Below the pieces are notes generated by a model, which saw nothing but the letters and a program-made list of their open reading frames with translations, did not search any database and was not told the DNA's origin. Below, one piece after another: positions 20,741-31,058 of a stretch of DNA of 64,000 nucleotides. The DNA lies in assembly GCF_958450345.1 (NCBI RefSeq), contig NC_088782.1:89384647-89448646 (forward strand), read 5' to 3'. Within the stretch, counting starts at the first letter, position 1. Each line of letters opens with the position of its first letter. Both the position numbers and the translations under genes were made by a program. The stretch is from Calliphora vicina (Eukaryota; Arthropoda; Insecta; Diptera; Calliphoridae).

Positions 20741-22826
20741 TAGACTTGCCAACCGTCTCGTTTTCGTCGGGGCAGATCAGTTTTAGAGTCGAATGTCCCG
20801 TGTCCCGGCGATACTCTGAACGGGACGCCATTTGTCCCGTTTAAAAAAAACATAACTTTTTCATTAATTACCACAAAAAATATAAAAAAATCAAAAATTG
20901 GAAATACCGATAGACAAGGATGCTTTATTTTCTGAAATATAGTATTTTCTAAAAACTGAATATCACTATTTAACAATATACATAGGTACTTAGTGCATTA
21001 ACTTCTATGAGTTTCAATATACTTATTAATAAACATTATTTAACTTTCATGGAAAATAAATGGCACGATACTCGCTCTAGGATGCTTGTACCTTTAGTTA
21101 AAGGTAAGTTGTTGGTCCATTGAAATGGACTGAGATTGTTGAATTTATTACTTCAAATAATAAAAAAAGCGATTAAAAAGATAAATTTTAAATTATGGAC
21201 TGAAATAGGTAAACTTTATTAAATAACCCGCTGCGCTTCGTTCTCCTACGTAGTAAAATATTTTTTACTATTTTTTTTAATGAGGTGAAACAATTTAGGT
21301 AAAATTATAAAAAATAAATTTTCAGACAAAGTTTGAAGAATCTCGCTATTTTAATTATCCAGATATTCAAAATTTACTATGTACTATGAATGGAAAGTTT
21401 CACACCCACTGTTCCGATCTAGACCATTTTAGCTAAACTCTGTACAGTGATAATTATAGTACTCCAGATATTCGAAATTAACTATATACTTTGTATGGGA
21501 GGTGTCACTCCCACTAATCCAATCCCGACCATTTTATAGCCAAACTATGTAAAATGATAAGTGAGCTATCGGACAAAGTTTGAGGAATCTCGCAATTATA
21601 GTTCTGAAAATATTTATTTTCCTTTGTGTGGTAGGTGACTTAAACCTTGTTCCGATTCTTCCCAATTTGGTTAAACTTCATGTCGTGATATGAAATTGAT
21701 TCATATAAAGTTTGAAGAATTTCACAATTATAGTACTCCAGATATTTGAAAATAACTATTTACTTTAAAAAATTCAGTCTCGCCCATTTTCAGCCAATCT
21801 CCGTATAGTGACAAGAATTTGATTCATACAAAGTTTAAATACTTTACAATTATAGTACTCCAGATATTCGAAATTAACTATTTACTTTGCATGAGAGAGG
21901 CCACGCCCACTAACACAATAACATTTTCACCCAAAAAATGTAGAATAGTAAGGGTGATATTAGGGCAAAATTTTAAGACTTCCACAATTATAGTTCTCCA
22001 GATATTCGAAAATAAGTATTTACTCCTGTATAAAGTTCGAAGACTTTCAAAAGTCTCAAAATTTTGAGTTATTTTGAAACAAGTGTTTTAGGGTAGGTAG
22101 TACTTCAATACCTCTAACTCAGACATTTTAAAACCGATTTCAAAATTTTAAAAAATAATCTAAGAAATTGTTTAAGTTATTAAAAAAGTTAAATTTTTTT
22201 GCACAGTGCTTTAAAGACAATTTTATATAGACAAAAAGGAGATATCACTTATTAAAATCGGTTTATATTTGCAAAAGTTATTAAACTTTTTCGAAAAAAG
22301 TTCGAAAATATTTACCCTGTTTTTTTTTGCGCTGGGGGAGAAAATACTCAAAAATACTATTAATAAAACTTTTACAGTTTTCATCCGATTTGAAAAATTA
22401 AAACCATGTTTTATTAATTTTTCTTTATACATTGATATAAATTTTTATAAGCTTTCATATCAAAATAAGCAATAAAAAGCGACTCAAATCACAAAAGATC
22501 GTAACAAAAACAATACTTATAACTTACAAATGTATCAATAAATGCATGTCATTTTGAAGCGTAATAAGTTTTCTTTCCAAACACGTTAAAAAATAAAAAT
22601 TGAACAAGATCTGACTGAGTTACAGATCGATAAGTTGAAAAACATCACTGTAAACGGTTTTTTCAGAATAAATTCTGAACTTGAAGGTGTTTCTGAAATT
22701 TTTGACAGAATTTGTAATGTACTCAGCAAGTCTATAACCCACACTAGGTCATTTTCCATTTTTTTCACCGTTCTCTGATCATTTAGTGGTGTCCCGTTTT
22801 GGAAATTTCAAAAGGTGGCAAGTCTA
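20741..22826. mobile_element. Non-coding hAT element inside the Tc1 transposase relic
   Basis: The ends TAGACTTGCCAACC and GGTGGCAAGTCTA are flanked by an exact 8-bp duplication TATTGAAG (20733-20740 and 22827-22834). TAGA/C-TTGCC ends with 8-bp duplications are typical of hAT. The 2,086-bp interior has no transposase. Between about 21340 and 22070 it contains four or five diverged units with TATAGTACTCCAGATATTCG and TTTGAAGAATCTCGC, about 120-130 bp apart. These look like degenerate internal repeats. Confidence 0.88.
21340..22060 (+). repeat. Diverged internal tandem repeats of the hAT element
   Basis: The motif AATTATAGTACTCCAGATAT or close variants recurs at about 21352, 21452, 21595, 21726, 21847 and 21987. 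Each is followed by TCGAAATTAACTAT-like sequence and a block about 'cccactaatccaatcc'. Spacing is 100-145 bp and divergence is high. Confidence 0.65.
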
Positions 22827-23368
22827 TATTGAAGACTGAAAGACGGGCTTATCACTACATGAATTGAGTGAAAAATGTTCAATTAACAGATCAGTTATTT
22901 CCAGGCTAGTTTCAAAATTTTTTAAGACTGGTCGCATATGGAGGTCGTTCGCGAAAAAAAACACGATATTATGATTCCTTGATCAAAAAAGCAATACAAA
23001 AAGATCCTACAGCATCAGCTATTCAAGTACGAACATGTTTAAGTCTTAAACTTTAAGATTATGCGTTAGCGAAAGAACAATCCGTAGAAGAGTAGTAGAA
23101 GCCCGATTATTCAGCTGACGACCAGCTAAAAAAACATTTCTATCAGCTAAAGGTACGGTCAGACACAGCTAATATTTGAAGTTTTTCGTCATATATTTCA
23201 TTGCTTGAATCTGACCACAAATAAAATTTAGAGCAAACAACAAAACAGTTGATTTTAGTCAAACTAAATTATTTGTCGGCAAACCAAATATTTTCTTAAT
23301 GTGAACATAGTGTCACCACTAGCTATATAAATACATAAAAAATATATAATTTGATCTTGCATATCTTT

Positions 23369-24104
23369 ATACCCTACACCACCATAGTGGGGAGGGTATT
23401 ATGCGTTTATGCGTTTATGTGCAGATGTTTGTAACGCCCAAAAATATTAGTCTAACACCCACCTTAAAGTATACCGATCGACTTAGAATCACTTTCTGAG
23501 TCGATTAAGCGATGTCCGTACGTCCGTCCGTCCGTCTGGTCGGCTGGCTGGCTGGCTGTCCATGTAAACCTTGTGCGCAGAGTACAGGTCGCAATTTTGA
23601 AGATATTTCGATCAAATTTAGTACATATTATTTTTTCGGCCCAAGGACCAAGCCTATTGAAACTGGAAATCGGTCCATTATTTCACCTAGCCCCCATACA
23701 AATGTCCTCCCGAAATTGGACTTTATCGGTCATAAATGTTTAATTTATATATGTATCTACACAAATTCCGCTCCAAATAAGTTTTATATACACAAAATTC
23801 ATGTCACCAAATTTTGTTACGATCGGTCCATAATTAGTCATAGCTCCCATATAGACCCGCTTCCGAAAATCACTTTAACGTGCATAAATCGCATAAAAAT
23901 GTTGGTAAACACACAAAATTCAACATAGTTAACTTTAATATAGACATAAATCACACGACCTAATTTCATGGTAATCGGTCCATAATTGGTCATACTCAAA
24001 AATATAAATTATTGAAATTTTAAAAGAAAATTTTTTTTTGCTCTTTTACTTAGTGTAGGGTATTATATGGTCGGGCTTGACCGACCATACTTTCTTACTT
24101 GTTT
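23369..24104 (+). mobile_element. High-copy fly repeat with CCGTCCGT/GGCTGGCT core and GACC hairpin end
   Basis: It begins ACCCTACACCACCATAGTGG and includes GAGTCGATTAAGCGATGTCC, the microsatellite (CCGT)n/(GGCT)n at 23518-23560, repeated GATCGGTCCATAATT...CATAGCTCCCATATAGACC modules, and ends with the hairpin TGGTCGGGCTTGACCGACCA then TACTTTCTTACTTGTTTT. The overall plan (core, microsatellite, modules, 3' stem-loop, T-rich end) resembles DINE-1/Helentron-type non-autonomous elements. Fragments occur at 28200-28298 and 31755-31928/32380-32428. A 138-codon frame at 23512 is fortuitous. Confidence 0.7.
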
Positions 24105-25709
24105 TAAAGTTAAATCAGTTATTTCGAATTGTAAAGCAATTATTTGAATAAAGTTTTGTTGAATTTTGTTGTCATATACTGAATTTAATTTTTCACTTTT
24201 TGTTTGACCATACTGCTGCGAAAAAGAATCATTAAATATATTTGCCGTGTGGTCACACTATATCAAATATTTTCATCAAATAATCGTTTGATCAAATAGA
24301 GCAAAAACAGAAATTATGTGCTCAGCATGGCAGAAAAATAAAAGGAGAATTTTTAAGTATTTTTGGCACTAAATTAAAGAGACAATTTCACTATTTTTTT
24401 TTAAACATAAATACATATTCAATATTTCTTTAACATTTGTTATTTAAACTATTTTCACTAAAAAAATACATCAATAATGAAGTCTTCTTCTTCACATTAA
24501 AGTCATTCAGCCTAAAATGACATACTGGGAGAAAAACTAATTGAAGACATGAAGTCTATGTTGCGATTTTTGTATTTTTAAGCGCTTTATATTTTTATTG
24601 TGTTTGTTGTAGAATTTTAACTATTTAACAGAGTTTGAATTTTCCGTATTGAAAATCATATAAAATTCAAACAAATTACAATTTAAAACATTTCTATGAA
24701 GCTCTGTGTGGCTGGTAAAAATATACATTTTTGTTACTAACACAAATATAGAGTTAGGTACTGCTGTCAAAGAGCCGGACTACTTGTATATACTTTGGTT
24801 TCAACATTTTAAAAATATTTTTTTCTTTTTCGCAGTTCACTTATTTGATTGTTAGTTTGAATAAAGCGATTTTTAGTTCAAAATCCAAAAAAAGCCAAAA
24901 CAAATACAATAAAATTCCAAAATAGTTTATTATATGTATTAGGGATATTTTGCATACTTTAAGTAAAATTATACCTACATATGTACTAATTTTATTACGT
25001 TGATAGTTATATAATTTAATAAATAAACATTTAATAATTATATTATTAAATTGTTCAAGCTTGAGTTCTTTTCCACGATTTGCTTTCATTATGTAGCGAT
25101 TTTTAATTTAAGATATAGAAACACTACTTTTGCGATAACACATGATGCAACATCTGTTATTTGACGCTGTTTGATCTTGCATAGATCAAATAAAAAATTA
25201 CCCAAAATGCAGGGAAATATTTGCTGATTATTGGTCACACATTGGTCACATTACAAGAAAGTTTTCTTATCGGCAAATAAATTTATTTGACCAAATTCAG
25301 CTGTTTTCTTGTTTGCCGTGAAAAATATTTTCTGTTCAAACTAGAAACATAAAATATTTGACGCTTAAATAAAAGTACTGAAATTTCACAATTCTTTTAA
25401 TTGTAAAGAAAAATCTAGTAATATTTTAATTTCTAGAAATGTCTTCTTTATTGATGAAAGGAATTAAAGTTTTTTGTAGCTTTATTTAATAATTATTTAG
25501 AAAAAATATTACCATTAATGTGACCACAAGACAAATATATTTTCCCCTTCGTGTGTTTGATAGTATTTTTGTGTAGTTTGATTAAACAAATATGGCAAAT
25601 AAATGTGTACAGTGTGACCACAAAATCAACCCATGGATTATATGATGTAGTTTTGATCAAACACATGAAACATTTTGTGTCAAATAATTTGTGTAATCTG
25701 ACCTTACCT
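24105..25709. other. Remainder of the 2.56-kb TIR element, no gene seen
   Basis: It is AT-rich and contains repeated ATCAAATA/TATTTGAT and TGTGACCA blocks at 24240-24300, 25190-25330 and 25600-25690. A minus-strand 82-codon frame (24841-25089) is hydrophobic, lacks a family signature and is not supported as a gene. Confidence 0.5.
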
Positions 25710-25712
25710 TAA

Positions 25713-26262
25713 GTAATTAATATAGACAATATTGGTATCTAATGTTATAAATTTCAAAGTCCATTGCAACGATTTATATAAGGCTATAGTAAGTTGGACC
25801 TACAATGGATCAAAATCAGGAAAAATATGTTTTAACCCGAAAATTTTTTGTTTCATAAAAAATTTTTTTTTGCCATAAATTCTTTTTTTTATTTTTAAAA
25901 ATTTAAAAAAATAATTTGAAAGTAAATTTTTAATTAGGCTTAAGTTCATTTTTATTATAATTTATTTGTAATAATTCAAAGAATATCACTGAATACTAAA
26001 ATTTTAGACAATTGGCAAATTGGAATGCATTTTCTAATTATATATATAAAAAGTTCGAATAATTACCAAAAATCTATAAATAATTTAAAAAAATTTTAAA
26101 AACTTTCAAAAATTTTAAAAAAAAAACTGTTCACTAATAATTTTAAAAAAATTAAAAATTTTAAAAAACAAATTTGAAATTTTTTTTTTTAAATATTCAA
26201 AACAATTTGAATAACTCCCCAGCAGTTTGCTGAATGTGGCCGTTTGTATTTTCGTTCTCAAT
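25713..26262 (-). repeat. Inverted copy of the 20015-20470 repeat plus A/T low complexity
   Basis: AATATAGACAATATTGG through CTATAGTAAGTTGGACCTAC is the reverse complement of 20130-20220 with some mismatches. About 25830-26200 is T/A low-complexity sequence similar to 9715-9900 (GTTTTAACCCGAA then T runs). No gene was seen. Confidence 0.5.
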
Positions 26263-27096
26263 GATGATGTACAAAATGCAAAAATTGAGAGTAGACTCAC
26301 ATGTGCCCAGCGGTAAATGAAACAAAGTACCTATGTAGATAATAATCGATAACGTCAGGATGATATTCTAAGCGATCAATCTAAGTACTTAGAGTATAAT
26401 CTGTGCGTAATCCAACACATCATGTACTAATTATAACTTCGATTACGATTTAAGCGGATAGTCAGCAGCTATTTATTTTTTTGTTTTTTATTTTTCACTA
26501 AAAATAAATAAACTACCATTTCTTTCTTGTTTATACATGAAAAACAAAATCGATAAAATTTATATTTATGTTGTAAGTGAAGGTGTTGATTTTAGTGCCG
26601 TAAAAATTATAAATAAATTAAATGAAAATTTAAGGTTTTTTCTCCAGAAATTTATATATGAAAATATACAAAAGTATTCCTTCAATTACGAAATCAGTAT
26701 TCATGGTACTATTCCTTAACTTGCAAATGCAAATAGGATTGTAATCTACATTTATTACATTTTAATTTGCAAGTCTTTATAGGCGTATCATCAAGTTCGC
26801 TTAGAACTCCGCTTTTAATGTAAATTAAATAGTAGTGACACCTACTGATATTGTGGCTTACACTCTAAGCGAGAGCACACCGATTATACAGCCTATGACA
26901 CTTTTATGCTAAATCTAAGTGGGAAAATAAGCGAAAGAATCACCAATGACTGCTACGAAATATTGCTTAGATAAGCGCTTACGTAATGTGTATTTTTACC
27001 GCTGGGTGATTCTTAATAACAATTAGAGAGCAGTACAAATAAGAGCTCTGTGGTTTAGTGGTTAGAGCATTTGACTAGAAAACGAGAGGTTATGTG
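26263..27096 (+). repeat. tRNA-derived SINE interrupted by a 701-bp insertion
   Basis: Without the insertion the unit reads TGCAAAAATTGAGAGTAGAC, ACTCACATG, ATTCTTAATAACAATTAGAG, AGCAGTACAAATAAGAGCTC, then the A-box-like TGTGGTTTAGTGGTTAGAGC and GAGAGGTTATGTG, after which a hAT element begins. The same order is found in reverse at 11758-11843 and 10940-11012. This suggests a Pol III-derived SINE family with a 5' tRNA-like head. Confidence 0.6.
26306..27006. mobile_element. CCCAGCGG-ended element, 701 bp
   Basis: CCCAGCGGTAAA at 26306 is mirrored by TTTACCGCTGGG ending at 27006. It interrupts the SINE between ACTCACATG and ATTCTTAATAAC, with TG on both sides as a likely 2-bp duplication. The uninterrupted SINE near 11815 fixes the target sequence. 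A 60-codon frame (26537-26719) has no recognisable motif. It shares end sequence with the 13038-13929 element. The superfamily is not recognised. Confidence 0.65.
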
Positions 27097-28199
27097 CAGG
27101 GTTGTCAGATTTTTTTTTACCTCCATCGCCAAAAGCTAAACGAAAAATCGCCAAAATGAATTTTTGGAGTTTTTTATTGTAAAATATATTATAAAGTCTT
27201 AAATCTAGTGCATTAGTTATTTGTATTAAATTGATATCAGAAGTATACATTGTATTAGAATTAAACTTTTTCAACATTTTATCTGTAGCCTGAAATGAAT
27301 TGCAACAAAATTTATTAACATTCTATAACTTATTATTCTCATCAGTGAATCTAAAAGTTCATATTGAAATTCCCTTTCTACGCAAGCGTTGCTGGTTGGT
27401 AAAATTAACATATTAAGAACGGCCTTAGCATTCTTTAAAGAGAAATGTTCCACCTGCATTTTAATAATTGTAAACTTGTGGCCAAACATCTAACAAATTT
27501 TGTTGGAATTTCACCTGATCTGAGCCCAATTGATATATGCTGATTTTAACCATTGCAATTCACATTCCCCTGCAAATACTTTTGGATTGAAAAATAAAGT
27601 TAGTGAATTTTGAACTACCGAAAAGTTCTATTTCATTTCAATATTGAAAATTCATTATATACTTTAAAAATAGTTATATTTTCTGATAACCGTTTAAGCA
27701 TTTCTTACAAAGCTTTTTAAGTACAAAAAACTATTTTCTTTTAAAATTTCTACATCATATTTCTCCATTTTTATATTTTGTAATTCCATTTCCAATTCTG
27801 TGCCAAAATCGATAGATTCCTGATTCCAAAAATCCGTCGAACCAATAGCCAATTTTAATGAGCATTTTCAGTTATCAATATTTCCATTAGTATTTCAAAA
27901 TGACGCGTCATGACGGCTTAAAAATTTTATAAGAAAAAATTAATATTGTTGAAACTATTTGATAATGTATGCTACCTGCATCCATATGATCAGATTATAA
28001 ATGATTAATTTTATTAACTATTGGGTTAATAAATATAAAAAAAAAATATTTCAAGAAAATCAAATAATTTGTTAAAAAATCCCCAAATAAATTGCCAACT
28101 AGTCTGTAAATCGCCATGTCGCCAATTGGAAATTTTGGTCGCCAAAGGCAATGAAAACTCGCCACGTTTGGCGAGAAATCGCCACATCTGACAGCCCTG
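27097..28199 (-). mobile_element. hAT element with degraded transposase
   Basis: The ends CAGGGTTGTCAGAT (27097) and ATCTGACAGCCCTG (ending 28199) are classic hAT-like inverted repeats. Subterminal AATCGCCA motifs are frequent. The left neighbour is the SINE T-arm and the right neighbour is a fragment of the GACC-hairpin repeat. The two flanks do not match as an 8-bp duplication (GTTATGTG versus GTCATAGC), so one side has been rearranged. Confidence 0.75.
27271..27489 (-). pseudogene. hAT transposase C-terminal dimerisation domain relic
   Basis: The minus-strand frame contains VLNMLILPTSNACVEREFQ, the hallmark of the hAT dimerisation region (hydrophobic stretch, then SNA.VER.F). It is followed by a leucine/isoleucine-rich helix (LLDSLMRII). 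It lies near the left inverted repeat, so transcription would run right to left within the 27097-28199 element. The RNase H-like catalytic core is not recognisable between 27500 and 28000, only broken frames. The domain normally mediates transposase oligomerisation in the nucleus (family knowledge). This copy is non-functional. Confidence 0.65.
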
Positions 28200-28552
28200 G
28201 TCATAGCTCCCATATAGGGCCCGCTTCCAAAAATTACTTTTTTAAATTTTAAAATAAAAAATGGTTGGGCATGACCGACCATTTTTTCTTACTTGTTTAA
28301 TACATGTTGAACAATTTGACAGAAATGGTTAAACTGTACTTTTTATAGGGACTGAGAGCTTTTTCTTGTGATAAATTGGACTAAGCGCTTTTGCTCATCA
28401 CTACAAAAGGACAACAAAATGCGAGATAACTCCAATTTTTTTCTTTGTAATCAATGTATTTTTACTTATTGTACATTACTGCATTAAAATCTCAATTTCT
28501 AAAAAAAGTGGTTAGAGCCTTTGCATGTTAAGCCAGCGATATATTTTATATA
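28200..28552 (+). repeat. GACC-hairpin repeat fragment and a tRNA-like trace
   Basis: 28200-28298 is the 3' end of the repeat at 23369-24104 (CATAGCTCCCATATAG, then TGGTTGGGCATGACCGACCA and TTTTTTCTTACTTGTTT). AAGTGGTTAGAGCCTTTGCA at about 28507 resembles a tRNA D-arm/A box as in the SINE. No gene was seen in the rest. Confidence 0.5.
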
Positions 28553-28554
28553 TA

Positions 28555-29846
28555 CAGTGGTTGACAAAACAATTGAAACTTTGCAAGAAAGAAGTGTAAA
28601 ACGAAAATAATATTTAAAAGAAATATAAAAAGCATCCTGTTTACAGTTATTTTATTTTTAAATTCTGGTAATTTTTCACAATTTCCTTTTCTAAGTTTTT
28701 TGCATAATTGCTTTTTTCAAAGTTAACGAAAATGGCTAAAGTTAAGATTTTTGAAGACTTAAAAAATAAAATAATTAATTTAAAGCTGGTTTAAAACAAA
28801 AAAATTTCGTGAGACCGGTTCTGTAAAAACTCAACACTTAGGTGGAAGACCTCGTAAGACTACACCTAGACAAGATAATTTAATAGCGAGAGAGTTCAAG
28901 AAATTCCCAAAAATAACTCCTCGAGAGGTTGTTAATAGCCTAAAATTAGAAATAAGTACCCGAACATTTAGTCGCAGGGCAAATGAGGCTGGTCTTCGTC
29001 CTGTGAAAAAACCACTCATTTCTAAAAAGAACAGTTCTGCTCGCCTACAATTTGCCAGGGATCATTTAAACTGGTCGATACAATTTAAGAGGCAGTGATT
29101 GGAGAACATTTGTAAGACGACCAAAGGGAAAAAGATTAGATCCAAAGTACACAAATAAGACCGTAAAGTTTGGCTGTGGCAATATTATGGTATGGGGATG
29201 TTTTTCAGGGAAAGGTATGGGCCCAATTCATATTATAAAAGATACCATGACAGGTATAGGATACAGAACCATATTAAACGATGTTATGTATCCATACGCT
29301 GAGAAAAATATGCCCCTAGTTTGGAGATTCCAACACGACAACGACCCGAAACACACCTCTAGGGTTGTAACCGATTGGTTACAATCCAACGAGGTACGTG
29401 TTTTGAAGTGGCAGATCGTAAAATAAGGACCCAAAATTACACCAGGAAGGAAGATTTATCGGAGGCGGTTATAAGGGAATGGCAAAATATTTCAAAGGAG
29501 ACCATTGACTCTTTAACTGGTTCAATGCATCGTCGATGTGTAGCAGTTATAAAAAATAAGGGATACCCACCAAATTTTGAGTTATTGCAAAGTTTAGACC
29601 ATATTTGTTAAAACAATACCTAAGTTTCTATTGTTTTGTCAATGCCGTAATAAAGAAATCTTTTAATTTTGTTTTCTCATTTTTAGAATTTAATTAATTA
29701 TGTCCTTTGTTGTTTGTTAAATTAAGTTAATAAAATTATACAAATAAAATACTACAAAAATGTTAAAATTTTTTTAAAAAATTATTTCAGATTTTAAGCC
29801 ACTAATGAAATATTTGGAAAAGTTTCCATTGTTTTGTCAACCACTG
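28555..29846 (+). mobile_element. Tc1-like element, degenerate, 1,292 bp
   Basis: The ends CAGTGGTTGACAAAACAAT and ATTGTTTTGTCAACCACTG are flanked by TA on both sides (28553-28554 and 29847-29848). It contains a broken Tc1 transposase on the plus strand. The flanking TTTAGGATGCTATACGCTGA also occurs at 5277. Confidence 0.9.
28733..29611 (+). pseudogene. Tc1 transposase pseudogene (copy in 28555-29846)
   Basis: It starts MAKVKIFEDLKNKIINLKL, then breaks. The GRPRKT motif, LIAREFKKFPKITPREVV and the second helix-turn-helix TRTFSRRANEAGLRPVKKP are readable at about 28830-29090, where TGA interrupts. Catalytic-domain pieces follow at 29187: MVWGCFSGKGMGPIH, PYAEKNMPLVW and QHDNDPKHTSRVV. The FSDES segment with the first catalytic aspartate and the SPDLNPIENLW segment with the glutamate are both missing: each lies at a junction where sequence has been deleted. 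The C-terminus (ISKETIDSLTGSMHRRCVAV) is present at about 29490-29580. The enzyme is dead. Confidence 0.85.
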
Positions 29847-29894
29847 TATATATTTAGGATGCTATACGCTGAAAGTGGGCAATATACATACCTA

Positions 29895-30769
29895 CAGTAT
29901 TGGCCATAACTAAAGAACTCCCTCAATGGATTTTTTGAAATCATAATTTTTTTGATAAAATAGGCTTATATAACTTCTATTGTTAATGTTTATAATAATA
30001 TTCATTTAGTAAAAGATAATTTTATGAAAAAATAATTTAAAATGATAAATCATATAAAAACTCAAAACGCAACGGACAAAACAAAAGCACCCTCCTATAA
30101 GATGTTTAAAAAATCATAAAATTGACGGGATTGTGCATCGGTTCGTGAACCCTGATATATTGAAAGATGTATTGTTGCCTTATACCAGTGAATAGATGCC
30201 ACATATAGGGAGCTTCCAACAGGATAACGATAATAACACCTCCAAAGTTTGTAAGACTTGGCTACAGAGCAACAATATTCAAGTTTTTCATTGGCCTGTT
30301 CAATTTCCCGATCTCAGTCCTATTGAGAACTTGTGGGAGATTGTTAATATGAAAATATAGCGTGAAAATTTCCGAAATAAGGATCGGAAATTTTCACGAT
30401 TTATTTCAAGTCGTTAAAATAGCAATGGAAGGAATATCTCAAGACACCATAAAAAACTTAATATCCTCTATGACTAAGAAATGTGCTGGTGTCATCCAAA
30501 ACAAAGGATTTGCAACAAAATATTAATGAAACATTTTTTTATTTTATATCCATGAAGGGGTGCTTTAGTTTTGTGCGTTTCATTTCCTACCTTTAAATAT
30601 TTTTTGACTTTAAGTTACCTTTTATAGAAAGAAAAAGTATTTGTTTATCAATACTAAATATACTAACAAATGAAAATAATACATAATAGATTTTAAAACT
30701 TTGTTTTTATACAAAAAATATAATATGAAAAAATTCACTTAGGGGGTGCTTTAGTTATGGCCGATACTG
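29895..30769 (+). mobile_element. Tc1-like element, 875 bp, N-terminus deleted
   Basis: The ends CAGTATTGGCCATAACTAAAG and CTTTAGTTATGGCCGATACTG are flanked by TA (29893-29894 and 30770-30771). Internal sequence 30033-30110 matches 20471-20550, so the relic at 20.5-23.1 kb belongs to the same family. Only the C-terminal half of the transposase is left. Confidence 0.88.
30125..30525 (+). pseudogene. Tc1 transposase C-terminal pseudogene
   Basis: Readable pieces are PDILKDVLLPY, GSFQQDNDN, SKVCKTWLQSNNIQVFHWPV, FPDLSPIENLWEIVNMKI and ISQDTIKNLISSMTKKCAGV. They cover the second aspartate and the glutamate of the DD34E triad, but the first aspartate region is deleted and stops follow at 30196 and 30358. 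Just after the second stop a 14-bp palindrome (CGTGAAAATTTCCG...CGGAAATTTTCACG, 30360-30398) interrupts the frame like a templated inverted duplication. Clearly non-functional. Confidence 0.8.
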
Positions 30770-30771
30770 TA

Positions 30772-30870
30772 TATACTAATTATTATAAAAAATAATAATG
30801 CATCCACAACAAAGGTGAAGGGTATATAAGATTCGGCATAGCCGAATATAGCACTCTTACTTGTTTTTTA
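30772..30870 (+). repeat. Hairpin-ended repeat terminus (second copy)
   Basis: It is almost identical to 9552-9636, including CATCCACAACAAAGGTGAAG, the stem ATTCGGC-ATA-GCCGAAT and the end CTCTTACTTGTTTT. It directly abuts the Tc1 element. Confidence 0.65.
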
Positions 30871-31058
30871 ATAAAACTGTAATAAATTTAAAAATTGATT
30901 ATGAATAAGGCCTTTATGTACAAGTATTTTATTTAATAAAAGACGTGGTATATAGGACGTAAAATATATGCCAAAAAAGTCATATATTAAATCATGAGAT
31001 TTGAATCAAAGTTGCTTTCAGAATAATAAAGATAAGTGATATATAAATACATACTTAC

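Larger units (their letters stand above)
20471..23147 (+). pseudogene. Tc1-like transposase relic (N-terminal half), split by a hAT element
   Basis: Bases 20471-20560 match the internal region of the Tc1 element at 29895-30769 (CATATAAAAACTCAAAACGC). A start is visible at 20692 (MKRNKYSSEFKIKVIE), a Tc1-type helix-turn-helix opening. The frame is broken at 20740 by the 2.1-kb hAT element and resumes at 22835 with GLSLHELSEKCSINRSVISR, then KAIQKDPTASAIQV and a second helix-turn-helix (SERTIRRR). It ends at about 23147, where another element begins. The catalytic half is missing here, while the 29895 copy of the same family keeps the C-terminal half. Several stops and indels are present. Confidence 0.7.
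23151..25709. mobile_element. 2.56-kb TIR element (AGGTA-GGTCAGA ends)
   Basis: AGGTACGGTCAGACACAG at 23151 is mirrored by TCTGACCTTACCT ending at 25709, with TAA at 23148-23150 and 25710-25712 as a possible 3-bp duplication. That would suit PIF/Harbinger. The sequence right of 25712 does not continue the interrupted Tc1 gene, so either the duplication is fortuitous or the flank was rearranged. Subterminal GTGTGACCACA/TGTGGTCACAC motifs recur inside. No transposase was recognised. Confidence 0.55.

Noticed and set aside
23512..23928. 138-codon plus-strand frame
   Set aside because: It runs through the (CCGT)n/(GGCT)n core and modules of a high-copy non-coding repeat, with no domain and no codon-like pattern.
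26537..26719. 60-codon frame inside the 701-bp CCCAGCGG element
   Set aside because: No family signature was seen. Frames of this length are expected by chance, and there is no second copy to compare.
27045..27110. Possible functional tRNA gene (A box and D-arm visible)
   Set aside because: The anticodon stem is mispaired, and the T-arm is cut by a hAT inverted repeat. The same unit recurs with flanking tail, so it is a SINE fragment.
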